Positions 24,862 to 36,115 of a stretch of 64,000 nt of DNA are shown piece by piece (position 1 is the first letter of the stretch; each line of letters starts with the position of its first letter). The notes beneath the pieces were generated by a model. It was not told the DNA's origin. It saw only the letters and a list, made by a program, of their open reading frames with translations, and made no database searches. The position numbers and the translations under genes are program-made. Origin of the DNA: Heterotrichella gracilis (lineage: Eukaryota > Sar > Xanthophyceae > Tribonematales > Xanthonemataceae); contig JAULBX010026274.1 in the NCBI GenBank assembly GCA_032358255.1, positions 169,425 through 233,424 on the forward strand. The letters run 5' to 3'.

Positions 24862-26049
24862 CAGGGCAATATGGCCAGCAACTGGGGCTTTTCCTTCCTT
24901 GCCGTCAACAATTTTGTAGGCCCTTGACACGGTAAAATACGCTGGGGTAATTCCCTCGGCTGATAGCAAATGGCGTGTCATGAAGGACGCATGCCGTGGA
25001 AGAAAGTTCAGAGGAATGTCCTCAAACATCGCACATCACTCATTTATGATAATGAGTTTTTTTAGTTTACATCCTGATCATCTGCTTTGTCAGCGACGCT
25101 GGCCACTTATATACAAGAACCGCCGCCAACCTGGTTCCAATTATTGGCCCAATAATCGGATTTTTAAATAAGACTCGGAGTTGAATAACACAGTTGGCCA
25201 GTAGCCTTGTTCAACGCTGTAACACAATGCGGTTGTCAATGACCAACATGATCTTGGGTCACCAATGATCATCAGACTGAGCAATGATCCTGGTAGATAA
25301 TCCAGGTCAAGTGGCATGCTGCACACATGCCATGGCCGAACTGAGGCTGGAATAGTTCTTTTGCGTCCAATGTCTTGACGAAGTTCCAAACCTTGCAACA
25401 TGGCAACTGTTACTTCCAACACAACGGCATGTCATGTACTACAGTGTTGAACACTGTTTTTATTGTCAAAGTGGCGTATATGCGCCTTATAATGCACAAA
25501 AAAAGACAAAACTGTATAAACATGTACAGGTCTGCACCAGCTGTGACCACTGGTTGAAGTGCTGAGCATAATGATTGCTGCCACAGGATCAAAGTTTTCA
25601 AGCATGGTACTGGTGTACAGCACTGCAACATTGTTATGTCATACAGCACTGCATGTGCAAGGAACTGAAGACCGGCCAGCTCTGCAAATGTGCAGTCTGC
25701 ACTATGAGTGCTCAAGTTGATATGAGAGTGTATGAAACAATATGCGCCTCGTAGCATCCCATGCAAGCGGTTACTGAAATATTAAATCTTGGCACAGCCA
25801 TACAGTCCTTGCTACAAAGATGGGCTTGCTCAAAGCTGTCACCATGATGATAAAGCTGCATATCAATAGTCATGTCATGCCATTGGCAACGCCAGATCCT
25901 GGGCTGACCAAATTGGATACATGCAGACCGCCAGCTGTATCCGTCACATCCACTAATAGTATACAACGCACGCATCTGGTTTCCTCCATTCCGATCAGCC
26001 AGTGCGTATAAGCCGCAACCTTCAAAGTCCCTCAGCCAGACTCTCAAGC
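24862..26049. other. Convergent intergenic region, 1.2 kb
   Basis: Lies between the 3' ends of the cis-prenyltransferase (+) and the glycoprotein gene (-). No supported gene. AT-rich from about 25020 to 25900, consistent with untranslated and spacer DNA. Confidence 0.5.
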
Positions 26050-28010
26050 TCAGGCGGTTGGCGGTGGAGGTGGAGGTGGGGGTGGGGGTGGTGGGGGTGG
26101 GGGCGGGGGTGCTGCCACTCTTGGAGTACCCGCTGCAGCTGGTGACACAGGTGCTGGCAAGGCGCCACCGGGCGGTGGAGGGGGGAAGGGAGGAGGTGAT
26201 GCGGTTACCCCCACCGGCGCACCCCCTGCAACTACTGGGACCCCAGGCGATGATGGAGGTGGGGATGGGGGGGATCCAGGCACTGCTGGTGCCACAGCCG
26301 CTGCCACCGCACCCCCCGGAGGTGGAGGGGGGAAGGGTGGTGGCATGAGTGGAGCGGGATGGGGCGGGGGCGGTGGCGACGGTGCTGGCGCCCAAGCAGC
26401 CCTCCAGGAATTGCAGCTGCAGGCGCCTCTGCGGCACCGGGTGCCCCCGCTGGTGCCACCTCACTTGGCAGTGCGCTTGGACCTGACGCGATGCCCATGG
26501 GTGCTCCAGCTGGCGCTGCAATTGCTGGTATAATGGCACCTGGCAGCGTGATGTTCTCCTGCCCGATGGCCGCTGAGGCCTGGGGAGTGAGCGCCACAGG
26601 CGGAAGCCCAATTGGTGCTGGAGCGGGGGCAGCAACGACTGGGGTGCGGGGCAGGGTGAGGTTGCTTTCCGACACGTTTGCTGGGTTGAAGGTGACGGTT
26701 GTGAGAGGGGCTGAGGCGTTCTGCGGGCCGGCGATTGGCGCGGCTGCAATGGCCCCTATGGGCGCCGCAGCTGGCACTGTGGCGTTTAACAGGGCAGCCC
26801 CTGGGGCGGTGAGGTTGGCAGCTGCTGGCGCCACAGCGCTTGCGGCTGCGGCCGCTGGCGCGGTTGCGTTTGCCACAGTAGCGTTTGTGGCTGCGGCTGC
26901 TGGGGAGGTTGCGTTTCCCACAGTTGCATTTGCTGCTGCGGCTGCTGGGGCAGTTGCGTTTGCTACAGTAGCATTTGCTGCTGGTTGGCCTGCATGATAC
27001 CACACATTGCAGTTAGTACGCACACCCAGTGAAATCCCTCAGATGCACACATGCCGTGTGTGGCTTGATGTGCGCATGTGTACGCAGCGGTAGCCCATGC
27101 ATGCACCAACCATGAGCAGTGTAACAGCCAAATACATCCAGTCTTTCATCCTACATGTCCCGTTAGGCACAGTCGACCAATCCTGACGGTCCAATTTGCG
27201 CAATAGAATGATAGGTCACTCACGTTGCTTCGCAATTTACAGTTCTTGTCCAACACTGTTCAGCACAATGCAGGGTGTAATAGCCTGAGACGTCCAACAT
27301 TCAACTCGACACTCGACGTACAATTTGCCCTAGCACCATTTGTAAAAACCAGACATTAGTTTGTATAGAGAGCAAGTGTCACCTGGTCCGGGCCCCTGCA
27401 GCAGCCTCCTGTTGGATCTGCGGATGTATGACAGCGATATGGCGTCCAGCATGGCAGCATCCACCTTGGACACCTCCTGCTCGCCCCATTGCTGCTGCTC
27501 CAGCTGCTGCTCATTGGCAAAGCGCAGCTGCTCATGGAAGATGACCACACCGCCAGGCCCAGAATTGTGAAGATGGCCATCTGCATGCAGCACAAAAAAC
27601 AAATTATTATACTACACATGAGGATTCATATTCAAATGGTAAATTCTGTACACATAAACACCTGGTAAGTAAGCTTGTTTGTCATTTCAAACAAGCTGGG
27701 CCCAGGATTCTCAGAGCACCCATCACAGTCTGCATGCACAATACACGTCGTGGCCTATTAACTTATATTGATTTCATAAACTGCAGCCTGTCTATCCCAT
27801 AGGGTCTGCAAACACGGCGTGTATGTACACACTACTGGAAGGGTGATTTATTGTCTCACCGCTCATGAGCATGTGCGCCAGTGGCACATGCACTCCACAC
27901 AGCAGCACCAGCATCAGGCACAGCACAAAGCCTGGCAGGAGCAGGCTGTGCACCAGCAGGGCTGTTGCCACGTACTGCGCCCCCCGCCGCATGTCCTGAA
28001 CAACCTCCAT
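26050..28010 (-). CDS. Secreted or membrane-anchored Ala/Asn/Thr- and Pro-rich glycoprotein (HRGP-like)
   Basis: Probable extracellular-matrix/cell-wall glycoprotein; exact family not recognised. Exon 1 (28010-27860) encodes MEVVQDMRRGAQYVATALL and a long hydrophobic stretch (LLLPGFVLCLMLVLLCG), a signal anchor or signal peptide. Exon 2 (27580-27383) is acidic and Gln-rich, ending LLQGPGPG. Exon 3 starts at 26989 with repeats of the form NATVANATAPAAAA, giving many N-glycosylation sequons (NAT, NLT, NVS, NIT, NAS). It then passes into a proline module PPPFPPPPPGG (twice) and a terminal poly-proline run of about 17. The Ala-rich frame and the Pro-rich frame do not join directly: they differ by one base near 26388 in a TTGGGCGCC string, and no GT-AG intron fits. 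A sequencing slip, a real frameshift or an unseen intron is needed, so the coding end is provisional. Confidence 0.6.
27672..27697. repeat. Short hairpin resembling the palindrome at 2566
   Basis: AGCTTGTTTG and CAAACAAGCT are perfect 10-base inverted arms around the loop TCATTT. It lies in the first intron of the glycoprotein gene. The pattern AGCTTGTT...GTCATT...AACAAGCT is shared with the long palindrome at 2566-2608. Confidence 0.75.
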
Positions 28011-30482
28011 GGGTTGCTGCTGCCTCGTAGTGCTGCCTCAACCTGGGTTCTTTCAGGTGAGTGGCCCTGCTGTGCATTCAATGTAAAGAGCGTAAGTAGT
28101 GGGGGTGCAAGTAATGCCCAGCAGTGCAGAGGTGCGCGCTATCCAATATGGCAGGCGGTGTGTTTTACGGTACCTGCTGTTGCCTACAAATTTAATTCCC
28201 TGCACTTGTGCAAGCGCGCCAGTCTGAGAAGAAGCGGTGCAAAGCCGAGCCTTGCTGGTCAAGGGCGCTGCCACTGCCGCGCAGTGAGGGCCTGGTGTTC
28301 AGGGTCTGCCTCCAAGGGTTGGTCACCAGCGCCTGCGCACACATGGTCTTGGTTGAAGCAAATCAGGACAACCACGCTATGCCATGCACTATCAAGGATG
28401 CAGGGCATGCCGCACAACAGACCATGGTGATCCACACCAAAGATGAACAGCTCGCGTCTTTTAATTAATTGGCTGATCAAACGGCACGTCTGCGAGCCAT
28501 TATGACCTGACTAGTGCAATTGCTAGTGTAATTAGTAGACTGCCAATGCATGGAAATACATGTGCACTGCAAAGATGAGCGAGTGTGTGGGCATATCAGC
28601 AGTAGCGGACCCGGGTTGACACATGGCCTGCGCGCATGAATTGTCGGCTAGGGCTTAGGGTTTAGGGTTTAGGGTTAAAGGGGGCGCAATGGGAGAGCCA
28701 TCAAAGCATTGGCATAAAAGAAACATAATTCCATGCATGCTTCCAACCACAAATGGACTGACAGTGTACTAACATCCGCTCGCACACTGTGACAGCGTGG
28801 CACGTTGGTATGGCATAATATTATCTTTAATCCGCAACTTGTATGGTGCATTCTTGCTGCGCACACATTGTGGCTACCCCTGGGCCCCACATTGTGGCTA
28901 CCCCTCGGCGAGGATTGACGTAGTAAGTCTTAAAATGGCTAGCATGAAGCTGTGTAGGTGCATGGAGTCTGACATGGCCTGGGCCTGCGAGTCAATTGCT
29001 GCCCAGGCAAAGCCCAAATTTTGAATCAGATCTGGCAGTGTCTGACCAAAGCCCTCCATACTAAAATGGAATTGAATACACCATAAGTGCGCTTGCGACG
29101 GCAAAGATTGGCACCAGCTGAGCATGCACACACTCTGAAAGCGCACGCACAACCGTTCAACGATCCAAGTTGGTTCAACCACCGGGTGCAACATTGCCAA
29201 GGGGGTGCCTGCCAGGGCGCAGGTTTGCCGGCAACACTAACTAGCCGCTAACGGCGTTAACGCATTGCATTCCTGACTGAGCGACACTATGCCTGCGAGG
29301 GTTGTGACGTGCCTTTGCGAGCTTTCTTCCACTGGCAGTTGCCAACGGTACACGATCAGCCAGGCTTGTCGAGTGTAAAGTGGTGGGTCAGTTGGCTCTG
29401 CGGCAGTCCTTTTAGCTTTGCAACAAGATCCGCACTTCAAACTGCCAGTGCTTTGAGTATGTCCTGTGCCCTGTGGAAAGAAGCCGCAGCCTAGACAAGT
29501 TGTCTCCGAGTCAGCGGCAACTGCAAGCTTCTAGGGACTGCCCATGGCTAAGCGCAGCTGCCATGGCCAGTTGGCAAGGGACGCTCCGCAGCAATTCCCC
29601 ATCTTAGGGTCTGGGGTACGTCCTATACTGTTGCAGTGCCGGAGGACCCTCGTGGCATGCCAACTCCATTGTGGTCTCAATAGGCTACTCTGCAGGTACA
29701 ACGTGCTTACTGCCAGTTTGACAGTCTCTGTTGGCCCTGGTGACCAACGGTATGCCACATGAGCTACTAACTTTAAGTTAAGAGCTTAAAGCTAGCATGC
29801 AGCACAAGCGCCATGCCCAACCTCTTGCCACTGTGGCATTATCAGCCACTGACCAGTAATCGATTATAATGATGCGCAGCCAGCAGCAGTCCTAGTCAGG
29901 GCTGACAGGGATTGGCCTTACCTGGGCTGCCAAACACACTCAGTGGCACTCTGAATCATTGCAATGCATGCGCATACGCTGCAGTGATCTGCTCTAAAAT
30001 TATAGGTCCTGGACTGCACGCATGACCTACCAGAAAGCAATTATTAATTGGCAACAGCAGCTGGCAGCTGCCGCCATGTCATGTACCGTACCCTGTGAAA
30101 ACTATCCAGCCTGGCTTTTACAACATTAAAGCGCTTGCAAGCCATGGCCCACTCTACTTCCATGAAGACAGTGCACACCGTCAGGCTGCTCTGGCGGCCA
30201 AGCTGCATACATGTGGTAGGAGGCAGAAAGATCGTGTCCTCGCCCATAGGGCATTGTAATTGTTCACACGTATAACCCATGATCGCCATGACAGCATTGT
30301 TCATGCTCACCATACATGGAGCACCTAAATTAATTATATCCCTGCCCAACCACAACATCTGTGTGCACAGGTTGCCAATCTCTGTGGCAGCTACATGCTG
30401 TCACCCCCCAAAAAACCCTTGCTAGGTCATCTTAGCCCCCCCCCACCCACCCATGCACTCTCATGGTTTATTAATGCCCCAT
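28011..30482. other. Intergenic region, 2.5 kb, with a short telomere-motif array
   Basis: Between the glycoprotein start and the MsrB stop. Open frames here are short, lack recognisable motifs and show no consistent splice junctions; I see no gene I can support. It contains the TTTAGGG array at 28654-28677 and a C-run at about 30437-30452. Confidence 0.5.
28654..28677 (+). repeat. Interstitial telomere-type repeat
   Basis: CTTAGGG, TTTAGGG and TTTAGGG in tandem, followed by TT. The unit is the plant/green-algal telomere repeat. Only about three units, flanked by single-copy DNA on both sides, so this is not a chromosome end. Confidence 0.9.
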
Positions 30483-31732
30483 CTATGCAGCCGGCTGCGA
30501 CTCTGGCGGCACTGGCTCTCCCTCGGGGATGAATTTGAGCGCCGCAGCATTCATGCAGTAGCGCTTGCCTGTCGGGCGGGGCCCATCATCAAACACGTGG
30601 CCCAGGTGCGCGCCGCTGCGCGCGTCCACAACCTCAACGCGGGGCGACCACGAGATGCTGCGGTCCGTGACCTCCAGGACGTGCTCCGGGTCGATGGGCT
30701 TGAAGAAGCTTGGCCAGCCTGCGAGGGTGCATGGTGTCAGTCTCAGGGCTCAGTGGTAGATCATCAGTGCTGGCCATCAATGTTCATCCAGCGCTGACAG
30801 CAGGCAGCATCCACATAATGCATGGGGCAATTACAGAGGTCCACCGCTTGTCGAAGCATGTTAATGTTGAGCAACAGGGTGCATGGCAGGATACCAAGTG
30901 TAGAACAGTTGCAACATCACCATGGCCTGATTGTCTAGTACTGCATGGCATGCGCGCTGGACCCCCACCTGTGCCGGACTCAAACTTGGCGTCGGATGAG
31001 AACAACGGCAGCCCGCCAACCGCACTGACATACAACCCCTTCTTCTTGTTGTCATGGCGATACCCATTGACAGTGCTGCCCGTGAATGCGCGCTCAGTGC
31101 CCTGGTTGATGGCCACGTGCCTGTAGCACCAAGTAGTGCACATTTGACAGGTGTGTCACTAAGACATACTCATATGCAGTGCAGTACAGTATTGAACCCA
31201 ATTGCTCAGAGGCTCAATGAACCAAACTCCGGTGCTTATGCCATAGTGTGCGCAGCTGGTGAGCTGACAAGCATGGCCTGCACAAGCATGGGTGTTGGAC
31301 AGCTTACTTTGTTATCGAGGGCAGCTGGTCTACAAGCTTCTTCTTTTGCTCCGCGGTGAGTGGAGTTATGTCGTACCCGGACGACGACAGCTTGCGAGGC
31401 ACAGTGCCTGCAGAGATATGAGGGGGGTAGTAGGTGGCCGGTCCAGATATGGTAGCTGGCCGGACTAGAGGTACCTGGCGCTTATGCGGTGGCATGCTAG
31501 GCAACTATGTGGAAGAAATTCCTGAATGCTATGCCGTGGCAACCATGTGCAATGCGCTATACAGGGGCTGTTTCTGCACGGTCTCTTTGGAAAATCTTGT
31601 GCGCGGGGTGATTAGGTGGTGTGTTCGGCAGGTTGCTTGCTCTCTGCACACACACTTCCTACCTGTAGAAGGCATCCAACCCTGTCGAATGGCTGTGGCT
31701 CCACCAGTGCCGACTGACGCGGAGTTGCCCAT
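30483..31732 (-). CDS. Methionine-R-sulfoxide reductase B, form lacking zinc-site cysteines
   Basis: Reduces the R-epimer of methionine sulfoxide in proteins. Four exons in phase: 31732-31663, 31407-31308, 31120-30969, 30718-30483, 185 aa. Seen: [51 protein letters not shown] and the catalytic cysteine in [15 protein letters not shown]. The four zinc-binding cysteines common in MsrB are absent: the first CxxC is replaced in [12 protein letters not shown] and the second in [14 protein letters not shown]. Loss of both pairs together fits the zinc-free MsrB class. The N-terminus begins [14 protein letters not shown], which matches a myristoylation signal (MGxxxS), instead of an obvious plastid leader; an ATG 57 bases upstream in frame would hide that glycine. 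The start is chosen because it directly opens the motif. Confidence 0.92.
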
Positions 31733-32990
31733 GTTGCCCTGCAGAATCAGCCACAGACTGAGCAGCCACAGACTGAGCACTGGTGGCACTCCCTCTAAAG
31801 GTTACAGCAGAGTGCACCGATCAAGCTGAACGTGGTGGCGTTTTTCTGACGTGCCCAAGTCCATATCATTTGCGGTACTGCACGAACACCAGCCCCAGCT
31901 TGCATGCAAGCCCAATTTTGTAAACCCGCCATGTGCACATGCATGCATGCACCCGTTTGCAGTGCACCAACGAGAAACGCTGCAACGCAGCTTACGCTTA
32001 TGACCCATGTTACGCTTACCAAGTCACCAGATGAACGCCGGTGTAGACTCACAACGACTGACAGGACAGCAACCGTGGCGAGAGCTGCTGCAGTCCAAGG
32101 GTATCGAATGTGGAGCATGCGTTGGTGCGTGATATGGGCTTGTTGAGAGGGCCACCGTATATTCAAGTGAACTATTGCAGGTATTTCAAACTTGAGCAAC
32201 AACTTCAAGTTTACCTTGGAGCCGAATAAGAAGAGTTACGGAGTGACTACAGCCGCGAAAGGTTTTGTGTGGCTGGTGGGGACACAAGGTGGGCACATAT
32301 ATCGGTGGTTTACTGTACCGACAGGCTACTTATGAGACCCCTTTCAAAGCCTTGGACACACTGGCCGCACTCATCCAAGGTACCGGCACTTATTAAAGCA
32401 GGAACGCACTTACTAAGTGCGTGCGAGGGATGTATCAGCAGGAGGGAAACAGGAGTTGCCCTGCAGGGCAATGTGCCCAGTTTTCACTGCATGTGCAATA
32501 GCTTCAGTCCCTACTTCACTTTGTGCAGGCGCACTCTTGGCCAAGCAAATAATAAATGTTACAAAAGCCCTTGGTGGAAAGAAAGGCGCATGGAAATTTA
32601 TTACGCTCTCAATTGCGACAAGCGGACAACAACGCCATATATGCCAAAGGGGCCGGTTCATGATGCATAGAGAGGGCACGAGCTGGTGCATGGATACACA
32701 AATGGTGTAAATGACGAGAGTCAAGGGTCTTCGTCCCGATATAGTTTAGCAAAATTTCCATTCCTGGTGAGCGCAAACCTCCCAGGTTTGTGGGCAGAGC
32801 ACAGCTGTAAAGTGGCGGTGGGTTCAGGCCATGGGTAGGCTGAGGTGGGTGCACTCACACACACTCAGGCAAGTGGCACACTAGGGGCAGCACAATACTG
32901 CGACCGCTGCGGTCCTCTGCACTTGACTGGCCATGTGCTGCTGCGGTGTATCAAGAAGCTGCACATTAGCCCAGCCTAACCCAGAGCAGA
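31733..32990. other. Intergenic region upstream of MsrB, 1.3 kb
   Basis: Holds the MsrB promoter and the 3' region of the PRA1-family gene. A 15-base direct repeat (AGCCACAGACTGAGC, twice) lies at about 31749-31778, right at the MsrB 5' leader. A CATGCATGCATGCA cluster is at about 31936. No gene supported. Confidence 0.5.
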
Positions 32991-34084
32991 TCAGACGTTG
33001 GCAGCTGCGTTAGGGGCTGTGCCGGCGGCTGGGAAGTTCAGGAAGCTCAGGAACCCTTGGTTTGACTGCACAATAAGAAGTGAATTACGCATGCATTGGA
33101 CGGCCGGGCATGAACACAGCGGATTTAAGCGCTCGCATGGCGGCAGGGCCACCTGCAACGCCCCCAGCAAATGATGCACTCACCTCCGGCTCATCCAGAA
33201 ACAAGTCATCTGGCACACGGAAGGCCCCATGGCCTGCGATGCCAATTGCGCCCACGCCCATGGCGTACAACAAGACCGAGCCCACACTGCAGTGCAGGAG
33301 GGCTCACGTGAGTGCCACCAAACATTTGAAAAAGGGTACAGAGACGCAACACATTTGCAGCAGTCAGGCTATGTGTCATCCTCTACCTTGTGAAGAAGAA
33401 TACAACAAGTATCGTCAGCACTCCCATGCCCAAGAACGTCTCACGCTCGCTGCACGGCACACGGGATCAGTGAGTCGCAAAGCATGGGTTGGTGAAATAT
33501 TGAAGCAGTCATCCCTTGAATACAAGCATACCTGAGTGTGCGCCCAGCAATGACCAGAGGGTTCTTCCTGATAACGAACATGAAGAACCATGCCACCAGC
33601 ATGCCTGCCAAGTAGATGAGTGAGGCAGGGTTGATCACGAGGAAAAGCACCAGGGTCCCCATCATCATCAGCACGTAGTTCACTTTGAAGTAGTTCAAGT
33701 TCTTCTTTATCCTCCCAGTGGCCTGGAAAATGGTTCAAACGTTCATAATGTGCCAGGACATGCCCTGCTGGTCTGCACCCAAGGAGAGAGTTCCACCATG
33801 TCCAGCGTACCTCAGCAACGTTGGCAGGCTTTCCAAACGACGACCGGTCAAACACTTCCGACCAGGGTTTCCTCTGCAAAGCCAGTGAACAGATCAGGAG
33901 ACTGCCAGCAACCCTGTGAGCTGGGGGCCAGCAGGCCCGGAGGTTGCAGAACTGCAGCACTTACGTCCTTCATGAGGTTGCCCCAGTTCTCTTTTATTCT
34001 CGTTACCACTGCCATCAGGATGTTTTGCCTTGCAGCAGGCTCAACGCTTGACAAGGCGACGATGCTTGCAGCGGCCTCAGTCAT
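32991..34084 (-). CDS. PRA1-family protein (prenylated Rab acceptor)
   Basis: Small multi-pass protein of the ER/Golgi that binds prenylated Rab GTPases in vesicle traffic. Six exons in phase: 34084-33965, 33873-33811, 33722-33532, 33449-33387, 33286-33184, 33065-32991, 204 aa. Typical features: RKPWSEVFDRSSFGKPANVA before the membrane region, then RIKKNLNYFKVNYVLMM, two hydrophobic hairpins (LVLFLVINPASLIYLAGML with WFFMFVI, and GVLTILVVFFFTS with VLLYAMGVGAIGI) and the acidic PDDLFLDEPE motif of plant PRA1 proteins. The length is normal for the family. The short hydrophobic tail (QGFLSFLNFPAAGT) ends NAAANV. Confidence 0.9.
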
Positions 34085-36115
34085 TAGTGCTCCTAGCGAG
34101 CCAAGGTTGGTAGTCCAAACAAGGTTGCCAGCTGGTTAGAACCTGGTTCCAAATAAGTTGCGCAGCCGAGGCCCAAAGAGCGTTGGATCTGTGCTGTGCT
34201 TTTCAGGACCGTGTGCCAGTAGCAAAGAGTGGTGAGGTGTCTGCAGCTGGAAGCTGCAGTGCACGTTACTAACACGATCTGAACTCCCACGTTCGATACT
34301 TGTGCACAAGGTCACTGACGGGTAGGCAAAGGCCAAAGACTCGAGCACAACTATCGAAATACAGAAGGGTTGAGGCCAAGCAGCTTTAAGACTGGACACT
34401 TTCAGGCTGCACCTATTTTCATGCCCAGTCAAGGGGTGAACGGAAAAAAGTGCACGAGACTAATTGACAATCAATTTGTTCACCCCTGAGGTAGAAGCGT
34501 CTTCACCGTCATATACATTCGAACAGTGTGTGCAGTCTCCAGTGGAGTCCAATATTGGCAACCACGTCAAGAAGGGGGACTGGGTGCGCCCAGTTGCGTG
34601 TGGTGAAGGTTGGGGGGTATGCAACCACCACTGTCCAGACCCCACTGGGGAATTCGAGGCTGCAGTAGCTGAATAGCAGGCATAAGAAGCCCTCACCACC
34701 ACCAGCCCACTCATGTTTATCACTTCGTGGGCACCCCCTCCAGGACTAGGACTAGATTCAGCTCCCACAATCTGTCAGTGTTTGGGAGGCTTTAGCAGCT
34801 GCCAAGATCGCTTCCTCAGGAGTGGCAACAGGCACCTTTGGCTAGCCAGTCTACTTTCGCCAGAGCACAGTACTGCAGCTGCTGCAAGCACACCTCAACT
34901 CTTGTGCGCCACTGCTGGGTTAAGCAAGAACGTCATTACAGCGAATGCTCACAACCTGCCTCAACATGTGGCTGCACCACGCAACAAGCACACAGCCTCA
35001 AGCCCTGAAGGAAACACACCCTAATCACCAATGTAAATGCAGTGTACGCTTTTGAGACAACAATAACCTACAAAAAGTTGCACAACGCCCATATGCCGCA
35101 GTGTGACAGGCAACAGAATCTAGCGTTCCAGGCATGTAGCTGGACAAGTACAGTCGTAAGTCTTCAATACACAGAGCAAGGCTTGCAACAACCTATTGGC
35201 ATTTCTAGCAAAGCAACCCTTCACTTGCAGCTAATCGGTCACCAGGGTAGCACTGCCCACAAAGCTCTGGGTCATCACCACGATCGGCGCTCCTCCTTGC
35301 AACGCGAGCTGCCACTGTACAAGTTTGGTCTGACAACTGTGCGGGATATTCACTATGACTCTAGCGCAACAAACTATAGTACCAGGTGCAGGGTACAAGA
35401 CACGTGGCACGCTGGCAAGGAGGCATGAATACCACAGCAACAGCGCAGCAGCAGCAGCACTTGCAGTTACAAACACCAGTCTGGCAAGGCACACAGAATA
35501 CCGTTTACAGAAAACAAAACATGCAAGGACCCCAGGAGATCACAGCACTGCCAACTCCATACCTATCCCCCCGCTGCATGTGGCGCTGCACCGCGTGAAG
35601 CCTCGAGGTGCAAGGCTCCGAATTTGCTGCGACCTCCGACGCTGTTGGTTCCCATGGTTGTGGTAGCAACGCAATAAGGAAAACGCTGGCGACCGACTAG
35701 CACGCATAGAACAGGGCTAAACTGTGTGACATAGCCAACACTAGCAAATGCCCACAAACAGTCAAAGCAAAGGGAAAGTCTAGGCTTGTATGCAAACTTT
35801 TGGAACCGAGACACTATGCACGTCACTGGGTAACAGCAGCCAGTGCAATAAGCAAACAGATCCTGGGGTACTAGTGACAATAGCCTTGTGAAGAATAGCT
35901 GAGCCCTGCTTGGATGTGGTGTAACAGCAGCACACTCGGTAAGGTAGGTGGCACTGGCAGCGGCACTCATTTTACCACACACAAGCCACACACTCGCCAT
36001 GAAGGTGCTATAGGCAGGCATACGCGGAGCAGGCAGGACAGCAGCATCCAGCGTGGAGGGGCAGACAGCAGTGCAAGGCAGACACGCCTCAGGCACACAG
36101 CTTCAACGGGCCTTA
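34085..36115. other. Intergenic region, 2 kb
   Basis: Between the PRA1 start and the stop of the KH protein. Carries the PRA1 promoter and the 3' untranslated region of the KH gene. Open frames present are unstructured and lack splice support; no gene can be supported. Confidence 0.5.

Noticed and set aside
25712-26749. 345-residue minus-strand open frame
   Set aside because: Ser/Thr/Pro/Arg composition is a frame shadow of the Ala/Pro-rich glycoprotein exon, and it runs into AT-rich spacer DNA.
26359-26997. 212-residue plus-strand Ala/Gly-rich open frame
   Set aside because: Antisense shadow of the NAT-repeat exon; no start context or splice partners.
28654-28677. Possible chromosome end from TTTAGGG repeats
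   Set aside because: Only three units with unique DNA on both sides.
30044-30358. Minus-strand 104-residue open frame
   Set aside because: No homologous motif seen and no adjoining exons; AT-rich, likely non-coding.
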